A stretch of 64,000 bases of DNA from DASQPR01 sp963836775 (GCA_963836775.1 CAWIKR010000003.1:992001-1056000), one strand, 5' to 3'; positions 18,318-27,803 are shown, numbered from the stretch's first letter. Made by a program: numbers and translations. Notes: generated from the sequence alone by a model not told the origin.

Positions 18318-18821
18318 CTACGCCAGGCGGGTTCCGCGCATCCGATGGTTGGTGCGCCATGAGACGCCATCGGGCGACAGCTGTCCAGTCCAGTTGAACG
18401 AGTCCGGCGCGATGTCGCTGAAGGTCCATCGGTTGTGGCCGTCCGAGTCGGTCCCGTCGAGGCGGATGGTGCCGCCACGGCGGCCGCCGCGCAGGATCGC
18501 CGTGGCTCCGGAAACCGCTCCGATGTAGACGATCTGCCACTCGTCCCGATCGGCGGCCCGGGTTCGCAGCGTGGTCCCGATGCCACGGCCGCCGCCGTCG
18601 AGCGGATACCAGAACACGTCCTGGATCGCGCGCCGATCCAGGACGTAGGCGAAGTTCCAGCCCCCGACGCCGTGGTAGATCCGGGCGCCGGACTCGTCGA
18701 AGAACTCCACGTCCATCGCCCAGTCCCCGGCGAACTGGCCGAACAGGCTGAGGTCCGGCGCAGCGCCGGGCACCGGGTCCTGATCGGGGCCCGACCCGAG
18801 CAGCGCGTCAACAAAGGTCAT
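18318..18821 (-). CDS. DUF1579-like lipocalin-type beta-barrel protein
   Basis: 167 aa. The pattern LFGQFAGDWAMDVEFFD...YHGVGGWNFAYVLDRRAIQDVFW plus GTTLR, WQIVYIGAVSGA and RWTFSDIAPDSFNW resembles DUF1579/lipocalin-like actinobacterial proteins. Its ATG overlaps the stop of the upstream glycolipid-binding gene by 4 bp, so the two probably act together. Ligand unknown. Confidence 0.7.
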   Translation of the reverse strand: MTFVDALLGSGPDQDPVPGAAPDLSLFGQFAGDWAMDVEFFDESGARIYHGVGGWNFAYVLDRRAIQDVFWYPLDGGGRGIGTTLRTRAADRDEWQIVYIGAVSGATAILRGGRRGGTIRLDGTDSDGHNRWTFSDIAPDSFNWTGQLSPDGVSWRTNHRMRGTRLA

Positions 18822-19369
18822 GCCCGCCTCCACAGGTCCGAATAGGTGGTCACCAGGCCGTCGGCGTCGACCTCGAGGTCCGCGGTGAAGCTTCCCGACG
18901 CATACCGATAACCGGCCTCGGTGCGGGTGTATCGCTGGCTCGCGCGCTTGACCGCGAACTCGGGCACCGACACGTAGGCGACCTCGATGTCGGCCGACTC
19001 GCCGACGGCCAGGTTCAGCCGCCGGATCGGCAGAGTGTTGGTCAGAGGCGTGATGGCGATGTCGACATCCAGGCAGCCGTCCAGGTCCGGTCGCGATGTC
19101 CAGTGCCCGGATCCGTCGGAGAGCAGCGTGACGGCGCGCCCGGGTCCGCCGACCTCCAGACTGTGTACGGCGCCCGCGGCGTCGGTGGTGAGTTGATAGA
19201 CCACGTGGATGGGCGCCCCGTCGATCACCGCGACCGCTACGCCGGACGCTCGCAGAGCCGGGCCGCCGCCCACGTCGAACCGCACGTGCACGTGCTCCAG
19301 GCCGGGCCACTGCAGGGCCGTCCAGGCCAGGTCGCGGCCATCATCGCGGAGACCGTCGCGCTGGTGCAT
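18818..19369 (-). CDS. Putative glycolipid-binding protein (PA1994-like)
   Basis: 183 aa. The C-terminal pattern QRYTRTEAGYRYAS-GSFTADLEVDADGLVTTY and the central PLTNTLPIRRLNL match the Glycolipid_bind family whose structure (PA1994) resembles LolA/LolB-like lipid binders. No signal peptide is visible, so it is probably cytoplasmic. First gene of a coupled pair with the DUF1579-like protein and divergent from the CGNR regulator across 79 bp. Confidence 0.78.
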   Translation of the reverse strand: MHQRDGLRDDGRDLAWTALQWPGLEHVHVRFDVGGGPALRASGVAVAVIDGAPIHVVYQLTTDAAGAVHSLEVGGPGRAVTLLSDGSGHWTSRPDLDGCLDVDIAITPLTNTLPIRRLNLAVGESADIEVAYVSVPEFAVKRASQRYTRTEAGYRYASGSFTADLEVDADGLVTTYSDLWRRA

Positions 19370-19380
19370 CGCACACCCCC

Positions 19381-19457
19381 GTTAACTCGCAAACTCATTG
19401 GCAGGTTAACTGCACCGAAAGCCGGCTGGCAACCGGTAAACTAAAACAGTGGTTAAC
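19381..19457. promoter_or_regulatory. Three GTTAAC hexamers in a divergent promoter
   Basis: GTTAAC occurs at 19381-19386, 19405-19410 and 19452-19457, the last just inside the CGNR gene. Three copies in 77 bp of GC-rich DNA between divergent genes suggest operators for the CGNR regulator itself. Confidence 0.4.
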
Positions 19458-19913
19458 ACGGCACAGGCGGCGCCGGGCCGGCTCGAGGAGGTCCGGGCCC
19501 TCCTGAACACCTGGGTGATCCCCAATGACACCCGGGTCGGGACTGACCTGTTCGACGGCGATCCCGAGATCAGCGAGCTTCGCGATGATCTGCGACGAGT
19601 CGTCGAGGGCGCGGACCCGGAGCTGATCAACCCGTGGATCGAGCGGTCGGAGATGCGGCCGGTGGTCGGCCCGGGCGGGCTGTCCTGGGCCGGGTCCGGC
19701 TCCCGCTCGGTGGTCCTTGCCGTGGTGTTGTCGGCGATCTCGGAGGGCACGTGGACGCGGCTCAAATCCTGCCCGGACTGCCGCTGGGTCTTCTATGACC
19801 ACACCCGTAACGGCAGTAAGCGGTGGTGTCTGATGACCGCCGGCGGACCGTCCGGCCGGAGCTGTGGCTCGATCGCGAAAGTTCGGGCATACCGGGCGCG
19901 AGCGTCGGCCTGA
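19449..19913 (+). CDS. CGNR/ABATE-family zinc-finger transcriptional regulator
   Basis: 154 aa, GTG start. The N-terminal ABATE-like region is LLNTWVIPNDTRVGTDLF. The C-terminal zinc finger is CPDCRWVFYDHTRNGSKRWC then, after an unusual insertion (LMTAGGPSGRS), CGSIAKVRAYRAR. The hallmark CGNR is CGSI here, so the family name motif is altered although the metal-binding cysteines remain. Likely a stress-responsive repressor, perhaps of the divergent glycolipid-binding pair. Confidence 0.75.
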   Translation: MVNTAQAAPGRLEEVRALLNTWVIPNDTRVGTDLFDGDPEISELRDDLRRVVEGADPELINPWIERSEMRPVVGPGGLSWAGSGSRSVVLAVVLSAISEGTWTRLKSCPDCRWVFYDHTRNGSKRWCLMTAGGPSGRSCGSIAKVRAYRARASA

Positions 19914-19963
19914 GAATGCCGATTCGGCCGCATGCGGCTCTGCGCCGCCTTTACGGTGAGTAG

Positions 19964-20416
19964 ATGAAACGCCTGCTCATCGCAGTCGCGGTCATCTCCA
20001 TCGGACTCCTCGGATTCGGTGCGCCGGCACTCGCTGCGCCGCCCGATCCGGACACCGCGAAGGCGGTCGCCAAGTGGGTGCTCAACGGTGGCGAAGACGA
20101 TCTGCGCAAGCTCGGCACCGACTTCGGTGAGCTGGAAAAGGCCGCCAACGCCAATGACCTGCACGCGATGAGCACCAGCTGCAAGCACCTGCAACGGGAC
20201 GTGAACGCGTCCCAGGACTATGACCCGATCCCGGACAAGGAAGCGCAGGCCAGCTGGGCGAAGGCGCTTGACCTCTACGAGCTGGGTGCGAAGGACTGCA
20301 TCAAGGGTGCCGACACAGCGAACTCGGACCTGCTCATCAAGGCCTCCCAGGAGATCATCGACGGCAGCACGGATCTGCAGAAGGCGACCGCGCGCCTGAA
20401 GGAGATCTCCGGCTGA
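19964..20416 (+). CDS. Small exported helical protein
   Basis: 150 aa. Clear signal peptide (KR, hydrophobic core, APALA-APP). The mature part is about 125 aa, mostly helical, with two cysteines (STSCKHL, AKDCIKG) that could form a disulphide. It resembles small secreted actinobacterial proteins of unknown role. Ends 12 bp before the SARP gene and may be cotranscribed with it. Confidence 0.75.
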   Translation: MKRLLIAVAVISIGLLGFGAPALAAPPDPDTAKAVAKWVLNGGEDDLRKLGTDFGELEKAANANDLHAMSTSCKHLQRDVNASQDYDPIPDKEAQASWAKALDLYELGAKDCIKGADTANSDLLIKASQEIIDGSTDLQKATARLKEISG

Positions 20417-20428
20417 CATCCTTGTGGT

Positions 20429-23400
20429 GTGCGTGTCGCGGTTCTCGGCCCCCTGCTGGTCACGAATGACGGCGCCGACATCAATGTCGGTGGTGCGCGT
20501 CTGCGTACGCTCCTGATCCGGTTGGCGCTGGACTCGGGACGGATCGTGTCCACCGACGCGCTGATCGACGCGGTCTGGGGCGACGATCCGCCGTCCGGCG
20601 CGGCGAATGCGTTGCAGGCACTCGTGTCCCGGCTGCGCCGGGCACTGCCGGATGACACCCTGCGGGCCGAACCGACCGGCTACCGCCTGCAGGCCGAGAC
20701 CGATGTGGACGAGTTCGAGACGTTGATCGCGGCCGGCCGGTTCGACGATGCGCTGTCGCTGTGGCGGGGCGACCCGTTGCCGGACGTCGCGGACGCCGAG
20801 TTTGCCCGGGCCGTGGTGGTGCGGCTGACCGAGCGGCACACCGGCGCGACCGAAGAGTCGTTCGCCCGCCGCGGCGTCTCGGCGGCGATGCTCGGCGAGC
20901 TGGAGGCATTCGCCGCTTCACACCCACTGCGCGAGCGGCCGCATGCACTGCTCATCTCCGCACTGGCCGGATCCGGGCGGCAGGCCGACGCGGTCGCGGT
21001 CTACGAGGGACTGCGCCGCCGGCTCGCAGACGAGCTCGGCCTGGATCCGTCGCCGGAACTCGGCGAGGCCTACGCCGCCATGCTTCGCGGGGATCGCTCC
21101 ACCGGCAATGTCCGCGCGGCGCTGACCTCGTTCGTCGGCCGCGAGGCCGAGATCGCCACGATCACTTCCCTGGTACGCGGAACCCGGCTGCTCACCCTCG
21201 TCGGCCCCGGCGGGGCGGGCAAGACCCGGCTCGCCACCGAAGTTGCCCGGCGGGTCGGCGACCTTCCGGGCGGTGCCTGGATGGTCGAGCTGGCGCCGGT
21301 GCGGGATCCCCAGGAGTTGCCCGGCGCGGTCGCCGATGCGCTTCGGCTGCGCGAGATCCGGATCCTCGAACTCGGCGCCGCCAAGGACCTGACAGATCGC
21401 ATCATCCAGGCCATCGAGAGCAAGGAACTGCTGTTGATCCTGGACAACTGCGAGCACCTGATCGACGCGTCGGCCCGCTTGGCGGACGCGATCCTGGGTG
21501 CCTGCCCGGGCGTACGCATCATCACCACGAGCCGGGAACCGCTGGCGATCACCGGCGAGACTCTGCACCCGGTCGGGCCGCTGGCCACGCCGACCGCAGG
21601 CGCCACCGCGGCGGTCGCCAGTGGCGTCGCCGCCGCGCGGCTGTTCGCCGACCGGGCCGCCGCGGTCCGGCCCGGATTCGCCGTCACCGACGCCAATGTG
21701 GACGCGGTCGCGGAGATCTGCCGCCGGCTGGACGGCATGCCGCTGGCGATCGAGCTGGCCTGCGCCCGGCTGCGTACGCTCCCGGTGGAGACGATCGCGG
21801 CCCGCCTGGACGACCGGTTCCGGCTGCTGACCGGTGGCAGCCGGACGGCGATGCCACGGCACCAGACGCTGCTGGCGGTCGTCGAGTGGAGCTGGGATCT
21901 GCTCGACGACGACGAGCGCCGGCTGGCCGCCGACCTCTCGGTGTTCCTGGACGGCGCGACTGATGAGCTGATCGAGGCGGTCTGCGGCGACGTGGACGAA
22001 GCGCTGGCCGGTCTGGTCGACAAGTCGCTGGTGCGGCTGGACGAGGACGGCCGCTATCAGATGCTCGAGACGATCCGGGTGTTCGCGGCCGAGCGCCTCG
22101 CCGAATCCGGCCGCGCCGACGACGTCCGGTCCCGGCTTGCGGCGCACCTCACCGAGCGGCTGTCGATCGGAGAGCCTGCGATGCGCGGCCCGGATCAGCT
22201 GTTCTGGCTGGACTGGATCACCGCCGAGCGGGACAACCTCAGCGGGGCGCTGCGCTGGGCGATCGACTCCGGCGATGCCGAGACCGCGCACCGGCTGGCT
22301 GGTTGTCTCGGATGGTATTGGCTTCTGTCGGACTCGCACGCCGAAGCGGTGAACTGGCTGCGGCAAGTGTTGATGATGCCGGGCGAGGTGTCCGGGACGC
22401 CACGGGCACTGGCGCTGGCGCACTACGGCATGAACGCGATGATCACGTCGGATGACCTGGTGGTGCCGGATCCGCTCGGGCAGGCCCAGCGGATCGGTTC
22501 GAAGCATCCGGTGGTGGCGCTGAGTGCGCTGATCTCGGCGATGTTCACCGATGACCTGGAGGGCGCCGACCGGGAGCTGCCGAACCTCCTCGATCATCAG
22601 GACCCGTGGGTCCGGGCGATCGGCCAGTGCATGCGCGGCCTGTCGATGCTCTATCGCGGCGAGCCGGCCACCGCCGAAGCGGATCTGCGGGCCGCCCTGG
22701 TCCAGTTCCGCGCCATCGGCGACCGCTGGGCGATGGCCACCATGACCAGCGCGCTCGGCGAGTTGCTGGCGCTGCGCGGCGACGTCGACGAGGCCCGCCA
22801 GACGCTGGAGGAGGCGACCGAGCTGGCGGTCGGGCTCGGCGTCACCGACGTCAGCACGCAGGCGCTGGTGTCGTTGAGTCTGTTCCTGGGCCGGATCGGC
22901 GACCTGGACGGTGCCGATGAGGCGATGGCACGGGCCCAGGCCGAGGTGCGCAAGCGCATCTCCCTGCAGACCGACGGCATCCTGATGACCGCCACTGCGG
23001 AGCTGGCCCGCCGGCACGGCGAGCTGCAGCTGTCCCGGCAGCGCTACCGCACCGCGATGGCGGCGCTGCCGGAGATGGTCGGCATGGCCCGCGAGCTCAA
23101 ATCGATCGCGATAATCGGGCTGGCGCATACCGAGATCCGGCTGGGCGATCTGGACGCCGCCGAGAAACTGGCCCGGCAGGTGCACGAGGAGTCCGAGATG
23201 CCCCGGGACCGGATCTCGATGTCGATGGCCGCGTCCACATTTGCGGCCCTCGCCATCGCTCGCGAGCGGCCGGATCAGGCCGCCTACCTGATCGGGGTCG
23301 CGGATGCGCTGCGCGGGGTTCCGGATCTGGGCACGCCGGAGATCACCGAGGTGATCGTCGCCGCTCGGCAGGTACTCGGCGCGGACGCCTACCGGGACGC

Positions 23401-23476
23401 GTACCAGAACGGATCGAAGCTCGACCAGGACGAAGCGAGCGCCGCCCTCTCGGACGGCGCCCGCGTCGCTGATTAG
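20429..23476 (+). CDS. AfsR/SARP-family regulator with NB-ARC and TPR domains
   Basis: 1015 aa, GTG start. An OmpR-type winged helix (about 5-90) and a BTAD domain (about 95-225) make a SARP DNA-binding module. The STAND ATPase follows with P-loop GPGGAGKT (259-266), Walker B LLLILDNCEHL (about 330-342) and ITTSREPL sensor. The C-terminal 450 residues are TPR-like helical repeats. Such proteins activate secondary-metabolism or stress genes when a ligand or phosphorylation relieves TPR/NB-ARC inhibition. Convergent with the DrrAB genes, so direct control of that exporter is possible but unproven. Confidence 0.93.
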   Translation: MRVAVLGPLLVTNDGADINVGGARLRTLLIRLALDSGRIVSTDALIDAVWGDDPPSGAANALQALVSRLRRALPDDTLRAEPTGYRLQAETDVDEFETLIAAGRFDDALSLWRGDPLPDVADAEFARAVVVRLTERHTGATEESFARRGVSAAMLGELEAFAASHPLRERPHALLISALAGSGRQADAVAVYEGLRRRLADELGLDPSPELGEAYAAMLRGDRSTGNVRAALTSFVGREAEIATITSLVRGTRLLTLVGPGGAGKTRLATEVARRVGDLPGGAWMVELAPVRDPQELPGAVADALRLREIRILELGAAKDLTDRIIQAIESKELLLILDNCEHLIDASARLADAILGACPGVRIITTSREPLAITGETLHPVGPLATPTAGATAAVASGVAAARLFADRAAAVRPGFAVTDANVDAVAEICRRLDGMPLAIELACARLRTLPVETIAARLDDRFRLLTGGSRTAMPRHQTLLAVVEWSWDLLDDDERRLAADLSVFLDGATDELIEAVCGDVDEALAGLVDKSLVRLDEDGRYQMLETIRVFAAERLAESGRADDVRSRLAAHLTERLSIGEPAMRGPDQLFWLDWITAERDNLSGALRWAIDSGDAETAHRLAGCLGWYWLLSDSHAEAVNWLRQVLMMPGEVSGTPRALALAHYGMNAMITSDDLVVPDPLGQAQRIGSKHPVVALSALISAMFTDDLEGADRELPNLLDHQDPWVRAIGQCMRGLSMLYRGEPATAEADLRAALVQFRAIGDRWAMATMTSALGELLALRGDVDEARQTLEEATELAVGLGVTDVSTQALVSLSLFLGRIGDLDGADEAMARAQAEVRKRISLQTDGILMTATAELARRHGELQLSRQRYRTAMAALPEMVGMARELKSIAIIGLAHTEIRLGDLDAAEKLARQVHEESEMPRDRISMSMAASTFAALAIARERPDQAAYLIGVADALRGVPDLGTPEITEVIVAARQVLGADAYRDAYQNGSKLDQDEASAALSDGARVAD

Positions 23477-23480
23477 GCCC

Positions 23481-23559
23481 GTGTTCTGCCGATCTTGGTG
23501 AGGCGAGTCGCAGGCGGTGGCTGAGACACGCCGCAGCCCGCCAACGATCGGCCGGACAC
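23481..23559. terminator. Long-loop inverted repeat between convergent genes
   Basis: GTGTTCTGCCGATC (23481-23494) pairs with GATCGGCCGGACAC (23546-23559) with two mismatches. It lies in the gap between the SARP and exporter genes. A weak bidirectional terminator is likely. Confidence 0.45.
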
Positions 23560-23562
23560 AGC

Positions 23563-24393
23563 CTAGGCGATCCGGCGGTATCTGCGCACCGCGAGCGGTG
23601 CGAAGACCAGCGTGATCGCGGCCGACCAGACCAGCGTGTGCCAGACCGGTGTGGCGATCGGACCGCCCACCATCAGGCCCCGGATCGCGCCGGTGACCGC
23701 GGTGACCGGGTTGACCTTGACCCAGGCCTGTAGCCAGCCGGGCAGCGTGTCGGACTGGACGAACACGTTGCTGCCGAACGTCAGCGGGAACATGATCATG
23801 AAGCCGACACCCTGCAGGGTCTGCGGGGTCTTGAGGTGCAGCGCCAGCAGCGACCAGATCCAGCCGACCGAGAACGCGAACACGATGATGATGCCGACGC
23901 CGGCCAGCGCGTAGGCGGCGTTGGTCTCGATCCGGAAGCCGAGGATGGCGCCGTAGATCAGCACCACCGAGAGCGAGGCGATGTAGCGGAAGAAGTCGCC
24001 GACGACGGCGCCGGACAGCGGCGCCGAGCGGGCGATCGGCATGCTCCGGAACCGGTCGAAGATGCCCTTGGAGATGTCGGTGTTGAGGTTGAAGCCGGTG
24101 CCGATGCTGGCGAAGATCACCGTCTGTGCCATCACGCCGGGCAGGACAAATTGCAGGTACTCGTGCCGGTTCATGCCGGCGATCGCGCCACCGAAGAGGA
24201 ACACGAAGAGCGTCACGAAGATGATCGGCTGCAGCGTCACATCGAGCAGCTGCTCCGGGTTGCGCTGGATCCGCTTCAGGGTGCGCCAGGCCAGGGTGCG
24301 GCCGTGCCGGATGGCACGCACCGGGCCGATGCGGGCCCTCGGAGCGGCGAGACGGGCGGCCGGCGGCGCGCTGGGGGTCATCGTGGTGGTCAT
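23563..24393 (-). CDS. ABC-2 type permease (DrrB-like)
   Basis: 276 aa with six hydrophobic helices and the ABC-2 signature region (VGFMIMFPLTFGSNVFVQ, LPGWLQAWVKVNPVTAVTGAIRGLM). Typical of the daunorubicin-resistance DrrB family. The ATG overlaps the stop of the ATPase gene by 4 bp. Together they should export a hydrophobic molecule such as a drug, lipid or secondary metabolite. Confidence 0.93.
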   Translation of the reverse strand: MTTTMTPSAPPAARLAAPRARIGPVRAIRHGRTLAWRTLKRIQRNPEQLLDVTLQPIIFVTLFVFLFGGAIAGMNRHEYLQFVLPGVMAQTVIFASIGTGFNLNTDISKGIFDRFRSMPIARSAPLSGAVVGDFFRYIASLSVVLIYGAILGFRIETNAAYALAGVGIIIVFAFSVGWIWSLLALHLKTPQTLQGVGFMIMFPLTFGSNVFVQSDTLPGWLQAWVKVNPVTAVTGAIRGLMVGGPIATPVWHTLVWSAAITLVFAPLAVRRYRRIA

Positions 24394-25349
24394 TTCGTCT
24401 CCTCGGCGGCGTGCCCGGTCAGCGCCATGAAGACCTCGTCGAGGCTGGCCAGGCGCAGCGCCAGCTCGGTCACGGCGATGTCGTTGCGCTGCAGGGCGGC
24501 CACGACATTGGGGAATGCCAGCGGGTCTTCCACCGGCGTGGAGAGCAGGCCAGGGTCTTCCGGCGTACGCGTCGGCTCCAGTCCCACGATCTCGGTGACC
24601 AGCTTCAGCACGCTCGGGATGTCCTCCGGATCGGTCGGCCGGATGTCCAGCGTCTGACCGCCGACCTTGGCCTTGAGCTCGGCCGGGGTGCCGTTGGCGA
24701 TCACCCGGCCGTGGTCGATCACCGCGATGTCGTTGGCCAGCCGGTCGGCCTCATCCAGGTATTGCGTGGTCAGCAACACCGTGGTGCCGTCGGTGACGAG
24801 TTCGCGGATCATCGTCCAGACGTCGCCGCGACTGCGCGGGTCGAGTCCGGTGGTGGGCTCGTCCAGGAACAGGATCTGCGGCGTGTTCAGCAGGCTCGCG
24901 GCCAGGTCCAGACGCCGTCGCATGCCGCCGGAGTAGGTCTTCACCGGGCGCTTGGCGGCTTCGGTCAGGTCGAAGCGGTCCAGCATCTCGTGGGCCCGGA
25001 CCTTGGCCCGCTTGCCGCCGAGTTCCAGCAGCTTGCCGATCAGGAACAGGTTCTCGAAGCCGGTCAGGTCCTCGTCGACGGCCGCGTACTGCCCGGTCAG
25101 GCCGATCCGGGCGCGGACTTCATCGGAGTGCTTGGCGATGTCGAATCCGCCGACCCGGGCGGCGCCACCGTCCGGCCGGAGCAGCGTCGCCAGCATCCGC
25201 ACGACGGTGGTCTTGCCGGCCCCGTTCGGGCCCAGGAGACCGAGCACCGTGCCCTGCTCGACGGCCAGATCGACGCCGTCGACGGCGACCGTCTTGCCGA
25301 ATCGTTTGACCAGGCCGTTCGCCTGGATCGCGTAGTTGTCGATTGTCAC
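24390..25349 (-). CDS. ABC exporter ATPase (DrrA-like)
   Basis: 319 aa. Walker A GPNGAGKT (40-47), signature YSGGMRRRLDLA, Walker B ILFLDEPTTGLD, then H-loop TQYLDEADRLA. The C-terminal about 80-residue DrrA-type regulatory domain is present (VGGQTLDIRPTDPEDIPS onward). Powers the coupled permease downstream. Confidence 0.95.
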   Translation of the reverse strand: MTIDNYAIQANGLVKRFGKTVAVDGVDLAVEQGTVLGLLGPNGAGKTTVVRMLATLLRPDGGAARVGGFDIAKHSDEVRARIGLTGQYAAVDEDLTGFENLFLIGKLLELGGKRAKVRAHEMLDRFDLTEAAKRPVKTYSGGMRRRLDLAASLLNTPQILFLDEPTTGLDPRSRGDVWTMIRELVTDGTTVLLTTQYLDEADRLANDIAVIDHGRVIANGTPAELKAKVGGQTLDIRPTDPEDIPSVLKLVTEIVGLEPTRTPEDPGLLSTPVEDPLAFPNVVAALQRNDIAVTELALRLASLDEVFMALTGHAAEETK

Positions 25350-25495
25350 GCCGCAAGGATCGCGGGCACCGCTGACATCGCGCCGACACTCCGCTGACAG
25401 ATCCGCCGGCCGGCGTCAGGCGGCCGGGTCGCCCGATCGCCGTACGCCCGGATCTGGATCTTGGACGATAGTCGCCGCGGTCCGCCGACGGCCGT

Positions 25496-25903
25496 TCACG
25501 ATCCGGCGGCGGTGCCGGCGCGGAACTGCTTGACCAGCGTCTTCGGAGCCTGGATCAGCCACGCGCCGATCACCAGTTCGCCGAGTGCCGGCTTCTTGAT
25601 CCGGGTCAGCCGCACCAGAACCGCGGGGTAGCCGTTGAAGTGTGACGTCGTGAAATACACGTCCGGGTCGCTCTGCACCAGGGCGATCTTCTCGGCCTCA
25701 CCGTCGGTGCGGGCTCCGAGGATCGGCCCGGCCGGCGCGGCATCGCCGAGTTCCTCGATGTCGCGCTTGCGCAGCGGACGCTCCCAGACGAACAACTTGC
25801 CCTTGACCTTCCAGGACAGCTGACCGTCGCCGCCGGTGATCTCCTCGACCTCGGGCAGCTCCAGCGCCAGCCGGCTCACGTCATTCCACGTTGCCATCGT
25901 CAT
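25496..25903 (-). CDS. MmcQ/YjbR-family protein
   Basis: 135 aa. The fold is recognised by LALELPEVEE, the WKVKGKLFVWERPL block, DPDVYFTTSHFNGYPAVLVRL and the C-terminal ELVIGAWLIQAPKTLVKQF. MmcQ/YjbR proteins have a CyaY-like fold and are suggested to bind DNA; function is unproven. Monocistronic and divergent from the DinB-like gene. Confidence 0.85.
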   Translation of the reverse strand: MTMATWNDVSRLALELPEVEEITGGDGQLSWKVKGKLFVWERPLRKRDIEELGDAAPAGPILGARTDGEAEKIALVQSDPDVYFTTSHFNGYPAVLVRLTRIKKPALGELVIGAWLIQAPKTLVKQFRAGTAAGS

Positions 25904-25957
25904 AGGTTAGCGATCGTCGCCGTTCTATTCGGTGGCTCGCTGTCGGACCCCAGCGCT

Positions 25958-26608
25958 ATGGTCCGATCCGTGATTACCGCGGACGATCTTCGAAAGTCAG
26001 TGGCCGACGCAGTCGCGGCGCTGGAAACCGTCGTCGACACCGACTGGGACGTGCCGGCGCTGGACTCCGAGTGGGACTGCCGGGAGACCATCGACCACGT
26101 CGCCGATGACCTGTTTGCCTATGCGGTCCAGCTCGGCCCGCGGCCGACTCCCCAGGAGTCATACCTCCCGTTCGCCTACACGATCAAGCACGAGGGCGGT
26201 CCGGCGCTGTCAGTGTGGGCCGATCCGGCGGCCGGCAACCCGGGCTCGATCCAGGTGCTGGCGGCGGCCGGTGCGTTGCTGGCCGCGATGGTGCAGACCT
26301 CGCCGCCGGAGCTGCGGGCGTTCCATCCGTTCGGCCTGGCTGATCCGGAGGGCTGGGCCGCGATCGGGCTGGTCGAGCTGATCGTCCACATGCGCGACGT
26401 GGCCGGGGCCCTGGGAGCGGCATGGCGCCCCGATGAAGATCTCTGCGGCCGGATCCTGGACCGCGTGTTCGCGCCGCAGCCGCTGCCGGCTGGCGGCAGC
26501 CGGTGGGACACGCTGTTGTGGGCGACCGGCCGCGCGTCCTGGGACGGCGCCCCGAAGCTGGAGAAGTGGCGCTGGTGGTGCGCCCCGCTGGATGAGCAGG
26601 TGTCCTAA
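25958..26608 (+). CDS. DinB/mycothiol-dependent maleylpyruvate isomerase-like protein
   Basis: 216 aa (a GTG at 25970 is an alternative start). The N-terminal helical bundle begins TADDLRKSVADAVAALE and holds CRETIDHVADDLFAYA, the His-containing element that binds metal in the DinB/MDMPI fold; a second motif is VELIVHMRDVAGALG. These proteins often act as mycothiol-dependent transferases, but the substrate is unknown. Confidence 0.72.
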   Translation: MVRSVITADDLRKSVADAVAALETVVDTDWDVPALDSEWDCRETIDHVADDLFAYAVQLGPRPTPQESYLPFAYTIKHEGGPALSVWADPAAGNPGSIQVLAAAGALLAAMVQTSPPELRAFHPFGLADPEGWAAIGLVELIVHMRDVAGALGAAWRPDEDLCGRILDRVFAPQPLPAGGSRWDTLLWATGRASWDGAPKLEKWRWWCAPLDEQVS

Positions 26609-26664
26609 GGCTGGGCGGTCATAAGGCTTGGCAGTGAGAGGGCCGCGGCCCGCGCGTCGGGTGC

Positions 26665-26716
26665 ACGAAAGCGGCGCTCCAGCGGCGGTGCGAGCCGTCG
26701 GCGAGGCGCCGCTTTC
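26665..26716. terminator. Bidirectional inverted repeat
   Basis: CGAAAGCGGCGC (26665-26676) and GCGCCGCTTTCG (26705-26716) are perfect 12-bp arms. They sit between the convergent DinB-like and msrB genes. Confidence 0.65.
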
Positions 26717-26733
26717 GATCGATACCGGACCGG

Positions 26734-27138
26734 CTATTCGGCCGGATCCAGCGTCATGCTGATCGAATTGATGCAATACCGGGCATTCTTCGGCGTGTAG
26801 CCCTCACCATCGAATCTGTGGCCAAGATGCGAGTCGCACCGTGCACAGCGCACTTCGACCCGCACCATGCCGTGGGAACGGTCCTCGATGTAGCGAATCG
26901 CACCCGGGATCGCCTCGTCGAACGACGGCCAGCCGCAGTGCGAATCGAACTTCGTGTCGCTGTTGAACAGCTTGGCACCGCAGGCCCGGCAGTCGTAGAC
27001 GCCTCTGGTCTTGGTGTCGGTGTATTCGCCGATGAACGCCGGCTCGGTGCCGGCCTGGCGGAGGACCCGGAACTCGGCGGGCGAGAGCCGCACGCGCCAC
27101 TCGTCCTCGGTGGTCGGCAGGTCTTTGAGCTCACTCAT
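26734..27138 (-). CDS. msrB: Peptide methionine-(R)-S-oxide reductase
   Basis: 134 aa from MSELKDLPTT (27138). Four zinc cysteines C50, C53, C98, C101 are present, as are the substrate region HCGWPSFDEAI and the catalytic C122 in RYCINSISM. It reduces the R epimer of methionine sulfoxide in proteins with thioredoxin. Full length compared with typical MsrB. Confidence 0.96.
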   Translation of the reverse strand: MSELKDLPTTEDEWRVRLSPAEFRVLRQAGTEPAFIGEYTDTKTRGVYDCRACGAKLFNSDTKFDSHCGWPSFDEAIPGAIRYIEDRSHGMVRVEVRCARCDSHLGHRFDGEGYTPKNARYCINSISMTLDPAE

Positions 27139-27182
27139 GGCACCCACACTACGGCGGGCGCCCGGGCCTCGACGATTACCGA

Positions 27183-27725
27183 ATGCGAACGCTCATGGTG
27201 ATGCGCCGGGTGTCGCGATTCCACGACGAGCCGCAGCGGGTGCTGGCGTCGTTTCGGCGTACCCGCCGGCAGGCCGTGGGCCGCGGGATCATGGTCGGAG
27301 CGGTGGCCGGTGGGCTGCTCGCCGTGGCCACCTTGATCGCCATCGGCGTGCGCTGGATCGCCGGCGGCCACGGCCCGCCGTACCCCTGGTTGTGGTTGAT
27401 CTTCGCCTTCGTGATCCCGTTGATCGTGGGCGTTCTCCTCGGCGGATCAGCCGGTACGCGGGTCGGCGTGATCGCCGATGACCTCGGCGTGCAGGCGACA
27501 CCGGCGGCGCTGGGATCGTTCGGCTGGCCGTCGATCGTGGAGATCCAGGCCGAGCGCCGCCGATCCCGGACCGTCGTGGTGCTCTGTCTCGACGACGGCA
27601 AGGCGGTACGCCTGCCCGCGCCCTACGACGGCGCCGGGCTGGCTCATGATCCCAGTTTCGAGCGCAAGTACTTCACGCTGCTGAACCTTTGGGAGACGCA
27701 CCGAAATTGGAAAAGCCGGACATAA
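27183..27725 (+). CDS. Two-helix membrane protein
   Basis: 180 aa (the Met at residue 7 is an alternative start). Two membrane helices (about 36-58 and 69-88) are followed by a soluble domain with beta character (GVIADDLGVQATPAALGSFGWPSIVEIQAE), which resembles bacterial PH-like domains. No family is assigned firmly. Divergent from msrB. Confidence 0.6.
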   Translation: MRTLMVMRRVSRFHDEPQRVLASFRRTRRQAVGRGIMVGAVAGGLLAVATLIAIGVRWIAGGHGPPYPWLWLIFAFVIPLIVGVLLGGSAGTRVGVIADDLGVQATPAALGSFGWPSIVEIQAERRRSRTVVVLCLDDGKAVRLPAPYDGAGLAHDPSFERKYFTLLNLWETHRNWKSRT

Positions 27726-27803
27726 GGATGCGTAACTTCTGCTGTCCGGCATAAAGTCACTGCTGCCTCGCGTGTGCGCCGATCGGCCCGGCGGGGGACT
27801 GGT

